In this document: piece by piece, positions 8,384 through 18,995 of the stretch
How the letters are laid out: every line of letters starts with the position of its first letter
How positions within the stretch are numbered: the stretch's first letter is position 1
Source: Limnohabitans sp. 2KL-51
GTDB lineage: Bacteria > Pseudomonadota > Gammaproteobacteria > Burkholderiales > Burkholderiaceae_C
Assembly: GCF_003063645.1 (NCBI RefSeq)
Contig: NZ_NESJ01000005.1
Coordinates: 124,001 to 188,000, forward strand
DNA length: 64,000 nucleotides
Reading direction: 5' to 3'
Notes under the pieces: generated by a model
Database searches by the model: none
The model's input: the letters and a program-made list of their open reading frames with translations, nothing else
What the model was told of the DNA's origin: nothing
Program-made: the position numbers and the translations under genes

Positions 8384-9627
8384 AGCTTTTTCCCTGCGGT
8401 CACGCTACCCATCCACAGTGGCGAATAGCCGCTGGCCTGGTGCTTGCGCAGTTGCGCGCCCAAATGAGCTTGCCCGATTACGCGAGCCAACCCCAGCTGG
8501 CGCTGCTCTACATCACCGACCATTACGCGGCCGATGCGCAAGCCTTGCTTGACCACCTGCGCCAGGCGCTGCCCGAGGTGCCCGACTGGGCCGGCACGGT
8601 GGGCATTGGCGTGGCTGTTAACAACGCCGAGTACTTTGACGAGCCGGCCATGGCGCTCATGCTGTGCGACCTGACGCCAGAGCAATACCGGGTGTTCTCG
8701 GGTGTGTCGCCCTTGCCTGCAGGTTGGGCAGATGCCGCCTTGGTGCATGCCGACCCGCAAACGCCCGACCTGGCCGAGTTGATCGGTGAAGTGGCAGAGC
8801 GCACGCAACAAGGCTATTTGTTTGGGGGCCTGAGTGCCAGTCGCACACGCAGCGTGCAGTTTGCCGTGCGGGCTGAAGACGCGGGTGGGCCAGAGGTGCA
8901 TGGCGGCGTACTAGAAGGTGGCTTGAGCGGCGTGGCGTTCTCGCCTGATGTGGCCTTGTTGTCACGCGTCACGCAAGGCTGCCAGCCTGTGGCGCCCGAG
9001 CGCGAGATCACCGAGGCCGAAGGCCATGTGGTACTGAAGTTGGCGGACGAGCCTGCACTGGATGTGATGCTGGCCGATCTGAACATCAGTCTGAGCGAGC
9101 CGCAAAAAGCCATTGCCGTCGTTCGTTCCACCTTGGTCGGTTTGAGTGCGCCCGGCCAGTCTGGCGTGGGTCGAGCGGGCAACTTGGGCAGCGATGTGCG
9201 GGTGCGCCACATCATTGGCCTGGACCCTTTGCGCCAGGGGGTGGCCATTGCCGAGCACCTGGAGCCCGGCATGCTGATGACGTTTTGCCGCCGCGATGTC
9301 CAAGCGGCTCGAGCCGATTTGGTCCGGGTATGCGCAGAAATCCGCGAAGCGCTGGAGCCTGAGATGCTGTCCATCGAAGCCATCAATGCCCTGAGCGATG
9401 ACCCGGTGCCCACGCTGCCCCAAGCCGGGCAGCGCATCGCGGGCGCGGTGTACGTCAGTTGCACCGGACGCGGTGGTCCGCACTTTGGTGGACCGAGTGC
9501 CGAGTTACAAATCATCCGGCACGCTTTGGGCGATGTGCCTCTGGTGGGCTTTTTTGCGGCAGGCGAGATCGCCCACAACCAGTTGTATGGCTACACAGGG
9601 GTGTTGACGGTGTTCACGACCGAATGA
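8380..9627 (+). CDS. FIST N/C-domain sensory protein
   Basis: Soluble protein of 415 residues with the FIST N domain (about 20-200) followed by FIST C (about 220-400), recognised from the segments YLFGGLSASRTR, GGLSGVAFSPDV, YVSCTGRGGPHFGG and the terminal GFFAAGEIAHNQLYGYTGVL. FIST domains are thought to bind small ligands, possibly amino acids, and often feed signalling systems; no kinase or cyclase is adjacent here. The open frame extends upstream to 8164 inside phaM, but the ATG at 8380 is in an ATGA overlap with the phaM stop. The 3' end overlaps the convergent ATPase gene by 14 bases. Confidence 0.88.
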   Translation: MKLFPCGHATHPQWRIAAGLVLAQLRAQMSLPDYASQPQLALLYITDHYAADAQALLDHLRQALPEVPDWAGTVGIGVAVNNAEYFDEPAMALMLCDLTPEQYRVFSGVSPLPAGWADAALVHADPQTPDLAELIGEVAERTQQGYLFGGLSASRTRSVQFAVRAEDAGGPEVHGGVLEGGLSGVAFSPDVALLSRVTQGCQPVAPEREITEAEGHVVLKLADEPALDVMLADLNISLSEPQKAIAVVRSTLVGLSAPGQSGVGRAGNLGSDVRVRHIIGLDPLRQGVAIAEHLEPGMLMTFCRRDVQAARADLVRVCAEIREALEPEMLSIEAINALSDDPVPTLPQAGQRIAGAVYVSCTGRGGPHFGGPSAELQIIRHALGDVPLVGFFAAGEIAHNQLYGYTGVLTVFTTE

Positions 9628-10783
9628 TGGCGAGTTTCTGACAAAGGCTATGCAGCGAAATGGCTTGGATATCTGATGCAAGTGGGTAAGCATCTTTTCC
9701 AGGGTAGACCACCCACTTTCGGCTGGGCTTCAGATCGGCGCAGGCACTGTGAAAGCCGCGCTCCACTTTGGGGGCGCTGCTGCGTTTGATCTCGATGGCC
9801 CAGAGTTCGCCGCCCGGCCAGGCCAGTAGCAAATCAATTTCCGCGCCACCACTGGTTCTGTAAAAGTAGCCAGTGACACCCCCAGGCACGCAGGCCAGAA
9901 GGGTTTCAATGCAATAGCCTTCCCAACTGGCACCCAGTACCATGTGTGAGAGCAGGCCTTCTTTGGATTCGATGTTCAGCAGGGCATGCACCAGACCGCT
10001 GTCGCGGACATACATCTTGGGGGCTTTGACCAAGCGCTTGCCGGTGTTGGTGTGCCAGGGGGCAAGCCTGCGCACCAGCAGCAAGTCACACAAGAGGTCG
10101 ATGTAGCTTTGCGCTGTTTTGACGTCAACACCCAGGTTGCGCGCCAGCTGGGCAACGTTGAGCATGCCTCCTTGGTGGTGGGCCAGCATGGTCCAGAAGC
10201 GGCGCAATGTTTCGGCCGCGATGCGGGGGCCGAATTGCGGAATGTCCCGCTCCAAATAAGTGCGAATGAAATTTTCTCGCCAGCGCAGGCTGCGGGCATC
10301 TGAGGGGGCGCTTAGGCTTTGCGGAAAACCACCGCGTAGCCACAAGGCGTCCACTGCATCAGGGCCCGTTTCCAGAACATTCAAGGGGCCCAGTTCCAGA
10401 TATGCAATGCGACCAGCGAGCGTTTCTCCTGACTGTTGCAACACATCCAGGCTGGCCGAACCCAGCAAAAGGTATTGTCCCGCCGAGTACCCCGAGCGCC
10501 TGGCTTGGTCAATCAGGCCGCGCAGCACCGGAAACAATCCTGGCGCCCTATGTACCTCGTCCAGGATCACCAACTTGCCCAAGTGGCTTTCCAGATAAAG
10601 CTCGGCTTGGGCCAGTTTGCCGCGATCGCGCTCTGACTCCAGGTCGAGATAGACGTGCGGGATGTCGCGAGCCACTTCCAGTGCCAGCGTGGTTTTGCCC
10701 ACCTGCCTTGGGCCGAGTAAGGCCACAGCCGGTGAAAACCTCAGTTCTTCAGTCAGTAAAGATTGCAGATGACGTGTAAACAT
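9614..10783 (-). CDS. AAA-type ATPase with C-terminal DUF4143 domain
   Basis: Protein of 389 residues in the AAA_14/DUF4143 family. An N-terminal P-loop is clear (GPRQVGKTT at about 24-32) with Walker B LVILDEVHRA (about 71-80) and a sensor-like LLLGSAS; the C-terminal half carries the DUF4143 features, including GGAEIDLLL and WAIEIKRS, which look like a degenerate PD-(D/E)XK nuclease fold. Function is poorly defined; members are common in bacteria and archaea as stand-alone genes. It converges with the FIST gene (14-base overlap) and lies upstream of tgt on the same strand, which gives no functional link. Confidence 0.87.
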   Translation of the reverse strand: MFTRHLQSLLTEELRFSPAVALLGPRQVGKTTLALEVARDIPHVYLDLESERDRGKLAQAELYLESHLGKLVILDEVHRAPGLFPVLRGLIDQARRSGYSAGQYLLLGSASLDVLQQSGETLAGRIAYLELGPLNVLETGPDAVDALWLRGGFPQSLSAPSDARSLRWRENFIRTYLERDIPQFGPRIAAETLRRFWTMLAHHQGGMLNVAQLARNLGVDVKTAQSYIDLLCDLLLVRRLAPWHTNTGKRLVKAPKMYVRDSGLVHALLNIESKEGLLSHMVLGASWEGYCIETLLACVPGGVTGYFYRTSGGAEIDLLLAWPGGELWAIEIKRSSAPKVERGFHSACADLKPSRKWVVYPGKDAYPLASDIQAISLHSLCQKLAIIRS

Positions 10784-10830
10784 CCTTGCAATTATGGAGT
10801 TTCATTCCATGATTTGCAAGGATAAATTCG

Positions 10831-12048
<1,218 letters not shown>

Positions 12049-12089
12049 TTAATTGTAGGAGCGCAACCTGTGAGCGATTCTCCAAAAAA

Positions 12090-13025
12090 TCAGGCCATTT
12101 GTTCTGCGCTGGTTTTGCTGCCATCGCCAAAGTATTGCGACACCAGCGTGCGCAGCCATTGGTGTCCGGGGTCTTTGTGCAGGCGGGCGTGCCAGAACTG
12201 GTGGATGGCGCTGCCGTCTACCGCCAAGGGAAGGGCGCGGGTGGTCAGGTCAAAGGGGCGGGTCACGCGCTGGGCAAAGCGTTCGGGCACGGTGGCGATC
12301 AGGTCCGAGTGGCCCAGCACATCGCCCAAAGCCACATAGTGCGGCACCGTCAGGCGGATGCGCCGCTGCAGGCCTTGACGTTCCAGTGCTTCGTCCACCC
12401 GTCCATGGCCCGTGCCTGCAGCGATCACGCGCACATGGCTGGCCGCGGCAAAGTCGGGCAGGGTCAAGTCGTCTTTGCTGGCCAAAGGATGGCCCTCACG
12501 CAACAGACACACATAGGGCTGACGAAACAGCGATTGCTGGAAAAAGCCCGCTTGCAGTTGCGGCAGCAGGCCCAGGGCCAAGTCGGTGCGGCCCGTTGCC
12601 ATGTCGTCTTTCAGGCTGGCGCTGGTCACGGCCACCACATTCAACGTGACGCCAGGGGCGGCCTGGGCCAGCGCGTCCATCAGCACCGGCAAAAAATACA
12701 TCTCACCTACATCGGTCATGGCCAAAGTGAAAAGGCGTTCGCTGGTGACGGGGTCAAAGGAGGCGCGCACATTCAGTGCTTGCTGCAGGCCATCGAGTGC
12801 GGCAGCCACGGGCTCGGCCAGCTGCAGGGCATAGGGCGTGGGTTCCATACCGCCCTGGGTGCGTAGAAAAAGCGTATCACCCAGGCTGGCACGCAGCCGA
12901 CCCAAGGCGCTGCTGACGGCGGGCTGGCTCATTCCCAGCACCGTGGCCACGTTGGACACGCGCTTTTCGCGAAGCAGGTGGTGAAACACCAGCAGTAAGT
13001 TCAGGTCGAGTCGGGCAAGTTCCAT
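12090..13025 (-). CDS. LysR-family transcriptional regulator
   Basis: Regulator of 311 residues with the N-terminal LysR winged helix (LDLNLLLVFHHLLREKRVSN, then the recognition helix MSQPAVSSALGRLRASLGD) and a periplasmic-binding-like effector domain. It is divergent from the Rieske oxygenase operon with a 109-base AT-rich region between them that contains a perfect 7-1-7 palindrome, so it most likely controls that operon in response to an aromatic acid. The N-terminal sequence resembles NodD/NahR/LinR-type regulators of aromatic degradation. Effector identity is inference. Confidence 0.92.
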   Translation of the reverse strand: MELARLDLNLLLVFHHLLREKRVSNVATVLGMSQPAVSSALGRLRASLGDTLFLRTQGGMEPTPYALQLAEPVAAALDGLQQALNVRASFDPVTSERLFTLAMTDVGEMYFLPVLMDALAQAAPGVTLNVVAVTSASLKDDMATGRTDLALGLLPQLQAGFFQQSLFRQPYVCLLREGHPLASKDDLTLPDFAAASHVRVIAAGTGHGRVDEALERQGLQRRIRLTVPHYVALGDVLGHSDLIATVPERFAQRVTRPFDLTTRALPLAVDGSAIHQFWHARLHKDPGHQWLRTLVSQYFGDGSKTSAEQMA

Positions 13026-13052
13026 GGAGGATTTTAGTAATATTTGAAATTT

Positions 13053-13067
13053 AGATAATGATTATCT
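13053..13067. promoter_or_regulatory. Perfect 7-1-7 palindrome in LysR/oxygenase divergent region (operator candidate)
   Basis: The sequence AGATAATGATTATCT is a perfect inverted repeat of two 7-base arms around one G. It lies 27 bases upstream of the LysR start and 68 bases upstream of the oxygenase start. It matches the 7-1-7 Fur core TGATAATNATTATCA at all but the two outermost bases. A LysR operator (T-N11-A type) is the alternative reading. Confidence 0.45.
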
Positions 13068-13134
13068 TTGAATTTCGATTTACGGAATTCAATGTTTTGC
13101 GCATGATGCGAGTCAAGAATTTGCAGGAGACCCC

Positions 13135-14400
13135 ATGACCGAACACCCCATCCACTGGGAAACGGAAGGCACCAGCCGTGTCCCGTTTGCCGTGTACACC
13201 GACGAAGGCCGGCACAAGAAGGAGCTGGAGCGCTTCTTCTACAAGAACCACTGGAGTTATGTGGGCCTTGAGGCCGAGATCCCGAATGTGGGCGACTTCA
13301 AGCGCACCGTGGTGGGCGAGCGCTCGGTCATCATGACGCGCAGCGAGGGTGGCCAGATCCATGTGGTGGAAAACGTCTGTGCCCACCGGGGCATGCAGTT
13401 TTGTCGCGAGCGTCATGGCAACAAGAAAGAGTTTGTCTGCCCTTACCACCAGTGGAGCTACACCCTCAAAGGCGATTTGCAGGGCGTGCCGTTTCGGCGT
13501 GGTGTGCGGCAAGACGGCAAAGTCAACGGCGGCATGCCCGCCGACTTTGACCCCAAAGACCACGGCCTCACGCCCCTGAAAGTGGCCGCGCGTGGCGGTG
13601 TGGTCTTCGCGTCGTTTGACCACAACGTGGAGTCGCTCGAAGATTTCATGGGCCCGACCATCCTCAAGTACTTTGACCGCCTGTTCAACGGCCGCAAGTT
13701 GGTGGTGCTGGGCTACAACCGACAGCGCATCCCAGGCAACTGGAAGCTGATGCAAGAGAACATCAAAGACCCCTACCACCCCGGTCTGTTGCACACCTGG
13801 TTTGTAACCTTTGGCCTTTGGCGCGCCGACAACAAGAGCGAGCTGCGCATGGACGCGCACCACCGCCACGCCGCCATGATCTCGACCCGGGGCAGCGCGG
13901 GCCAGGCCACGGGCGCGGCCTCGCAAGTCACGCAGGTGAGCAGCTTCAAGGACAGCATGCAGCTCAACGACCCGAGCTTTCTGGACATCGTGCTCGAGGG
14001 TTGGTGGCAGATGGAAGAGCAAATGCCCACGGCCGTGATGATGACGCTGTTCCCCAGCGTGATTTTTCAGCAGCAGGTCAACAGCGTGTCCACCCGGCAC
14101 ATCCAGCCCGACGGGCATGGTGCGTTTGACTTTGTCTGGACGCACTTCGGCTTTGAAGACGACACGCCCGAGATGACCGAACGCCGCCTGCGCCAGTCCA
14201 ATTTGTTTGGCCCGGCGGGTTTTGTGAGCGCGGACGACGGCGAGGTGATCGAGTTCTCGCAACAAGCCTTTGAGACCAAACCCGAACACCGCATGCTGGT
14301 GGAGCTGGGCGGGCGCGATGTGGGCGAGACGGACCACATGGTGACCGAGACGCTGATCCGGGGCATGTACGAATACTGGCGCAAAGTGATGGAGGCATGA
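13135..14400 (+). CDS. Rieske ring-hydroxylating oxygenase large subunit (salicylate 5-hydroxylase NagG-like)
   Basis: Catalytic subunit of a multicomponent aromatic oxygenase, 421 residues. The Rieske [2Fe-2S] site is CAHRG (Cys82, His84) with CPYHQW (Cys102, His105). The mononuclear iron site is in [15 protein letters not shown], with the electron-bridging Asp near 212 and His near 215 and 220. The overall sequence resembles salicylate 5-hydroxylase and anthranilate dioxygenase large subunits from Burkholderiales; salicylate to gentisate is the best guess, not proven. It starts an operon with the small subunit (ATGA overlap) and a Rieske ferredoxin. AGGAG stands just before the ATG. Confidence 0.9.
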   Translation: MTEHPIHWETEGTSRVPFAVYTDEGRHKKELERFFYKNHWSYVGLEAEIPNVGDFKRTVVGERSVIMTRSEGGQIHVVENVCAHRGMQFCRERHGNKKEFVCPYHQWSYTLKGDLQGVPFRRGVRQDGKVNGGMPADFDPKDHGLTPLKVAARGGVVFASFDHNVESLEDFMGPTILKYFDRLFNGRKLVVLGYNRQRIPGNWKLMQENIKDPYHPGLLHTWFVTFGLWRADNKSELRMDAHHRHAAMISTRGSAGQATGAASQVTQVSSFKDSMQLNDPSFLDIVLEGWWQMEEQMPTAVMMTLFPSVIFQQQVNSVSTRHIQPDGHGAFDFVWTHFGFEDDTPEMTERRLRQSNLFGPAGFVSADDGEVIEFSQQAFETKPEHRMLVELGGRDVGETDHMVTETLIRGMYEYWRKVMEA

Positions 14401-14885
14401 AAAAGATGACCATGGTGAACTTTGAAACCCACATGGCCCTGACCCGCCTGTATGCCGATTACGCCCATGCCGTGGACAGCGGCCAATGGGATTTGTGGCC
14501 CGAGTTTTTTACCGAGCAATGCGTGTACAAACTCATTCCGCGTGAAAACCATGAGCGTGGCTTTCCGCTGTGCACGCTGTCGTTCACCAGCAAAGGGATG
14601 TTGAAAGACCGTGTGTATGGCATCCAGGAAACGCTGTACCACGACCCTTATTACCAGCGCCATGTGGTGGGCGCGCCGGTGGTGCGCCGTGTGCAGGGCG
14701 AGCGCATCCATGCCGAGGCCAACTATGCGGTGTTCCGCACCAAGCTCGACAAGGCCAGCACGGTGTTCAATGTGGGCCGCTACATTGACACCATCGTGCC
14801 CACCCCCGAGGGCTTGAAGTTCGCTGAGCGCCTGTGCGTGTACGACAGCGAAATGATCCCCAACGCCATCATTTACCCAATTTGA
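14397..14885 (+). CDS. Ring-hydroxylating oxygenase small subunit (NagH-like)
   Basis: Beta subunit with the NTF2-like fold, 162 residues, which stabilises the alpha hexamer and carries no metal. Family features are the N-terminal [20 protein letters not shown] segment (acid/aromatic rich), the [19 protein letters not shown] core and a terminal NAIIYPI. Its start overlaps the alpha-subunit stop by 4 bases, so the two are co-translated. A second ATG 9 bases further in (MTMVNF) is possible. Pairing with the large subunit upstream makes the assignment firm. Confidence 0.9.
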   Translation: MKKMTMVNFETHMALTRLYADYAHAVDSGQWDLWPEFFTEQCVYKLIPRENHERGFPLCTLSFTSKGMLKDRVYGIQETLYHDPYYQRHVVGAPVVRRVQGERIHAEANYAVFRTKLDKASTVFNVGRYIDTIVPTPEGLKFAERLCVYDSEMIPNAIIYPI

Positions 14886-14887
14886 CT

Positions 14888-15202
14888 ATGAGCAACTGGA
14901 CCGACGTGGCCGCCGAGGCTGATTTGTTTGAAGGCGCAGGCATCGCCGTCGCCCCTGATGGGCAAGACATTGCCCTGTTCAACGTGGACGGTGAGGTGTT
15001 TGCCATCAACAACCTGTGCACCCACGGCAGCGCCAAGCTGTGCGATGGCTTCGTCGAAGGTGACCATGTGGAATGCCCCTTCCACCAGGCCCAGTTCAGC
15101 CTGCGTGATGGCTCGGTGGCCTGTGGTCCAGCGACCGAGTCTGCAAAGACCTGGCCAGTCAAGGTAGAAGGTGGGCGGGTTTTCCTCCAATTGACGGCTT
15201 GA
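14888..15202 (+). CDS. Rieske-type [2Fe-2S] ferredoxin of the oxygenase system (NagAb-like)
   Basis: Small electron carrier of 104 residues. Cluster ligands are visible: Cys44 and His46 in CTHGS, Cys63 and His66 in CPFHQ. It begins two bases after the small-subunit stop. In three-component oxygenases such a ferredoxin passes electrons from an FAD ferredoxin reductase to the oxygenase; no reductase gene is present in this window, so it must be supplied from elsewhere. An upstream extension of the frame to 14834 lies in the beta subunit and is not used. Confidence 0.92.
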   Translation: MSNWTDVAAEADLFEGAGIAVAPDGQDIALFNVDGEVFAINNLCTHGSAKLCDGFVEGDHVECPFHQAQFSLRDGSVACGPATESAKTWPVKVEGGRVFLQLTA

Positions 15203-15284
15203 AGCGGGCTGGTTGTAATGGTTCTGGCGCCGAGCCCTTAAAGGGAAGACACGTCTGAAAAGTAACAACATTCAGGAGATATGC

Positions 15285-16013
15285 ATGAGCGACACTTATG
15301 TTTTGGTTCACGGCGCCTGGCACACAGGCACCTTGATGGAGCCTACGGCCGAACACATCCGCCATCAGGGCCATACCGTACATTGCCCCACGCTCAAAGG
15401 CAATCGGCCCGGCGATGACCGCAGCCAGATCGGTTTGGAAGACGCAGCGCAATCGGTGTGCGATTATTTGCGTGAACATGATCTGAAGAACGTGCGGCTG
15501 GTCGGACACAGCTATGGCGGCATGATCATTTCTCGCATGGCCGATGTGATGCCTGAGCGCATTGCACGCTTGGTCTACGTGAACGCCTTTGTGCCCAACC
15601 CGGGTGAGTGCCTCAACGACATGGTGCCGCCCCACTACAAAGAGCTGTTTGACGCGGTGGCCGCCGCCAGCAATAACGCGGTGATGCTGCCTTTCCCGAT
15701 CTGGCGCGAAGCCTTCATCAACGATGCCGACTTGGCCTTGGCCCAATCGGCCTTTGACCAGCTCAATATGCAGCCTTACAAGACTTTCACCGATCCGATC
15801 TCGCTCAAAGCGCCGCTGGCTGCACTGGAAATTGGCAAGTCCTATGTGAACTGCCAGCAGGACGCGGCCATGCCGCACAGCATGCCTTGGCACCCACGCC
15901 TGTCAGAGCGTCTGGGCCTCTTCCGACTGGTCGAATGTCAGGGTAGCCACGAAATCTGGTTCACCGACCCGGCCACCATCGCCGATGCGGTCATCCGCGC
16001 AGGGCGCGATTGA
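15285..16013 (+). CDS. Alpha/beta-fold hydrolase
   Basis: Hydrolase of 242 residues. The oxyanion-hole motif HGAWH (about 9-13) and nucleophile elbow GHSYGG (Ser about 76) are clear, and a C-terminal GSHE supplies the likely catalytic His near 222. The sequence resembles plant-type salicylate/methyl-ester esterases and EstC-like enzymes. It lies 82 bases behind the ferredoxin gene with its own GGAGA-type ribosome site. A plausible role is to release an aromatic acid from an ester or amide for the adjoining oxygenase, but this is positional inference. The end overlaps queA by 23 bases, convergently. Confidence 0.85.
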   Translation: MSDTYVLVHGAWHTGTLMEPTAEHIRHQGHTVHCPTLKGNRPGDDRSQIGLEDAAQSVCDYLREHDLKNVRLVGHSYGGMIISRMADVMPERIARLVYVNAFVPNPGECLNDMVPPHYKELFDAVAAASNNAVMLPFPIWREAFINDADLALAQSAFDQLNMQPYKTFTDPISLKAPLAALEIGKSYVNCQQDAAMPHSMPWHPRLSERLGLFRLVECQGSHEIWFTDPATIADAVIRAGRD

Positions 16014-17088
16014 GCAGCATCGAATCGCCATAGCTGAAAAACCGGTACCGCTGCGCGATCGCGTGACGGTACAGGTCCATGATGTGTTCGTAGCCCGCAA
16101 AAGCGCTGACCAGCATCATCAGCGTGCTTTTGGGCAGGTGGAAGTTGGTGATCAGCCGGTCCACCACCTGAAACTCAAACCCCGGCGTGATGAAAATCTG
16201 AGTGTCACCGCTGGCCTGATTGAATTTGGCCCACGACTCCAGTGTGCGCACGGTGGTCGTGCCCACCGCCACCACTTGGCCTCCTCGGGCTTTGCAGGCG
16301 GCAATGGCCTGCTGCGTGGTTTCGGGCACTTCGTACCATTCGCTGTGCATGGTGTGCTCGGCGATGTTTTCGGTTTTGACAGGTTGGAAAGTGCCCGCAC
16401 CCACATGCAGGGTCACGCTGGCGGTGTGCACCCCCCGCGCCGCCAAGGCCGCCAACACCCCTTCGTCAAAATGTAGCGCTGCCGTGGGTGCAGCCACCGC
16501 ACCGGGTGCCCGCGCAAACACGGTTTGGTAGCGTCTGGCGTCTTCTGCGGTGTCCGCGTGATCGGCCGTGCCTGCAGGGCGTTCAATGTAGGGGGGGAGT
16601 GGCATCACGCCGTGCTTTTCCATCAGTGCATGCGGCTCGTCGCTCAGCTGCAGGTGAAATAACTGGCCGTTTTCATCGGGCCAGCGCCCGAGGAGAACCG
16701 CATCAAAACCGCCTTGGCGGGCGCCACCGGCCAGGTACATCCGGCCGCCCAGCAGCGGCTTTTTGCTCACCTTCATGTGCGCCACCACCTGGTGGCCAGG
16801 CAGCACGCGCTCGATCAGCAATTCGAGCTTGCCACCCGAGGCCTTCTCCCCAAAGATGCGCGCCTTGACCACCTTGGTGTCATTGAACACCAGCAGGTCG
16901 CCAGCGTTCAGCAGGCCGGGCAGTTCGTGAAAGATGCGGTTGACCACTTGGGGGGCTGAGCCATCCAGCAACCGCGAACCGCTGCGCTGGGCAGTGGGGT
17001 GCTGGGCAATCAGTTCGGGGGGCAGCTCGAAGTCGAAATCGCTGAGCGTGAAAGCGCGGGGCGCATGGCGAGAGTCAGAAGGCGACAT
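15991..17088 (-). CDS. queA: S-adenosylmethionine:tRNA ribosyltransferase-isomerase
   Basis: Transfers and isomerises the ribosyl of SAM onto preQ1-tRNA to give epoxyqueuosine. 365 residues, close to the usual 350. Family segments are [14 protein letters not shown] near the N-terminus, [41 protein letters not shown] and [20 protein letters not shown]. Its 3' end overlaps the alpha/beta hydrolase. It is on the same strand as tgt but separated from it by the Rieske cluster. Confidence 0.97.
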   Translation of the reverse strand: MSPSDSRHAPRAFTLSDFDFELPPELIAQHPTAQRSGSRLLDGSAPQVVNRIFHELPGLLNAGDLLVFNDTKVVKARIFGEKASGGKLELLIERVLPGHQVVAHMKVSKKPLLGGRMYLAGGARQGGFDAVLLGRWPDENGQLFHLQLSDEPHALMEKHGVMPLPPYIERPAGTADHADTAEDARRYQTVFARAPGAVAAPTAALHFDEGVLAALAARGVHTASVTLHVGAGTFQPVKTENIAEHTMHSEWYEVPETTQQAIAACKARGGQVVAVGTTTVRTLESWAKFNQASGDTQIFITPGFEFQVVDRLITNFHLPKSTLMMLVSAFAGYEHIMDLYRHAIAQRYRFFSYGDSMLLNRALRG

Positions 17089-17154
17089 GGTGTAGGGCTG
17101 GACAGGCCCGTAGAAATGAAAAACGGAGTGATTGTCTCACGCCGTTTTCCCCCT

Positions 17155-18570
17155 TTAAATTGCGCCTGCCAATGCTAAAGCGCGCGACAAACTTAGCTTT
17201 CCATGTCCGAAGATTGGACTGACCCCAGTGAAGTCAGGAACTCCATCATTGTTGATGTCTTTGTTTGCAGACAACAAGATAACACTTGAAATTTGAGCGG
17301 CACTAAGTGATGGGTATTTGTGTTTTATGAGTGCGGCAACCCCAGCGACCCTTGGTGCCGCGAAAGAGGTGCCTTGCATATTTGAATAGAAGCCCGTACC
17401 ACCTTGTGCGAGGATGAAGCGATTTGCAAGTATTCCTGCTCTTGTCGAGTAGGTCGCAATGTTTTCAGATGTCCCAGACCCAGCAAGTGCACCTACGACA
17501 ATTGTGGATGCCTTTGTCTGATTCTGAAACGCCAGTGACACTGCAACTGCATTACACCCATTCAAATTGCTAGTTGCACATGGCGCACCACCGTTACCTG
17601 CAGCGACGGTGATGACGGAGTTAATTTGGCGTGGAAGTGGAAATTTTTGAGCCTCACCCATGACCTCATCAAAAGTTCGATTGGTTGTGGGTATTTCTGA
17701 GCCAAGACTCAAATTAATCACATCAGTTGAAGCGCTGTTTTGTAAATGACCCTGCAGATCTGCCACTGTCTTCAATGCATTTTGAGCTGAAGATAAATTT
17801 ACGGTGTTTTCGATAACAAGAGCTTGAGCAGCAACGCCAGGTACTCGTTGCCTGGTTAATACGGCGGCCTGAGAGATTCCAGTTAAATAGGAACTTCCAT
17901 AAAATGAACTGCTGCAGGTTGGTTTGTAGTATTGAGAGGTCTGAGTTTTGATGATGCAAGAGCTAGAAATTAAATTTGAATCTTTTTTGACTTGTAAAGT
18001 TACCGAAGTCGATGCTTTAGAGGCCGAAAAGTCCCCCCCAGCAATGTTTGAAACCAAAGTCCCATGGTTTACGCTGGTGTCCATTGCGTAAGAAACTGTG
18101 TAATCAGCAGTGTAAGTACCGTTGTAATCTGAGCCGTCTTTTTTTCGCTGGACTGGGTCAAAAGCCAGGGTCCAATTTGACTTTGTATTGAAGTCGTCGA
18201 TGATCGATATTGTTGTGCCTTTACCAGTCCAGCCGTCACGCCAAGCGGTCATTGAGCTTAAATCGCTTAGATGTGCTTGAGGACCATAAATTTCAGGCTG
18301 AGTGGTAGCTGCGTAATACTTGCGCCCGTATTCCGTTTCTTCAGGGAATTTTAATGTTGCGGTGCCGTAATCACTCAAAGGCAAGCTGGTTGAGGCAATT
18401 CCAGTAGATGGATATGACAGCAGCTTTGCTGGGGTGCTCAAGCTGTAAGTTTGTTCGGGATTAGGTATGGTTAGATTGGTACCGCCAGTTCCTCCTGAGC
18501 CACCTCCGCCACAACCCATCAGTAAACCAACCAATGCAACGATCGCTATCAGTTGATTTAAATTTTTCAT
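17155..18570 (-). CDS. S8 (subtilisin-like) serine protease, predicted lipoprotein
   Basis: Secreted, lipid-anchored protease of about 471 residues. The N-terminus is a lipoprotein signal ending in a lipobox (LLMGC, Cys20) followed by a Gly/Ser linker. The catalytic triad can be assigned: Asp about 125 in ISIIDDF, His about 169 in NHGTL, Ser about 402 in GTSFAAP. A C-terminal segment (DINNDGVPDFTG) resembles a calcium-binding loop. No autotransporter barrel is present. I start at 18570 (MKNLNQ) because this places the signal peptide directly; the frame extends to 18594. Composition is visibly more AT-rich than neighbours, which suggests transfer. Confidence 0.87.
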   Translation of the reverse strand: MKNLNQLIAIVALVGLLMGCGGGGSGGTGGTNLTIPNPEQTYSLSTPAKLLSYPSTGIASTSLPLSDYGTATLKFPEETEYGRKYYAATTQPEIYGPQAHLSDLSSMTAWRDGWTGKGTTISIIDDFNTKSNWTLAFDPVQRKKDGSDYNGTYTADYTVSYAMDTSVNHGTLVSNIAGGDFSASKASTSVTLQVKKDSNLISSSCIIKTQTSQYYKPTCSSSFYGSSYLTGISQAAVLTRQRVPGVAAQALVIENTVNLSSAQNALKTVADLQGHLQNSASTDVINLSLGSEIPTTNRTFDEVMGEAQKFPLPRQINSVITVAAGNGGAPCATSNLNGCNAVAVSLAFQNQTKASTIVVGALAGSGTSENIATYSTRAGILANRFILAQGGTGFYSNMQGTSFAAPRVAGVAALIKHKYPSLSAAQISSVILLSANKDINNDGVPDFTGVSPIFGHGKLSLSRALALAGAI

Positions 18571-18583
18571 GTGGATTTCTATT

Positions 18584-18982
18584 TTAAGAATCATTGCAAT
18601 TACTCAAAACAATTTGGCAACGTACCCCGCTGCGTGATATGCAACTGTTCATTGCGTTCGATTCGGCACTGGATTTTTTGGAGTCACTTGCCCAACCAAA
18701 AACCAAGTTGTCAGAGCGTGCTAGGGCACCACACATATAAGACCCAAATTCCAAAATAGTAATGCAACTGCTGCCGCATTGCTTCAGTGCATTACTGTTG
18801 GCAATTGATTGGCCGCTGTAACTGGTTGCTATACCCCCGGCACCTGTGTTTTGATTTATGGCTATTGAACCGTAGCTTGGGGGCGTATAGTAATCAAAAC
18901 CACCATCTTCTCCCCCCCCACCACAAGCAGGCAACACTAAGGATGAGATTAAAAGTAGCATTGCATAAATGAATTTATTCAT
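18584..18982 (-). CDS. DUF4189-type small lipoprotein
   Basis: 132-residue exported protein. The N-terminal signal ends in LVLPAC followed by GGGG (lipobox), then a DUF4189-like domain: YGSIAINQNTG, repeated small-residue segments, paired cysteines (QCGSSC; YMCGALA) and FGWASD. Function of DUF4189 is unknown; members often occur beside secreted proteins. It sits directly upstream of the S8 protease on the same strand. The start at 18982 is chosen because it gives a proper signal peptide; the frame opens further to 19078. Confidence 0.78.
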   Translation of the reverse strand: MNKFIYAMLLLISSLVLPACGGGGEDGGFDYYTPPSYGSIAINQNTGAGGIATSYSGQSIANSNALKQCGSSCITILEFGSYMCGALARSDNLVFGWASDSKKSSAESNAMNSCISRSGVRCQIVLSNCNDS

Positions 18983-18995
18983 TGTGGTGTCTCTC

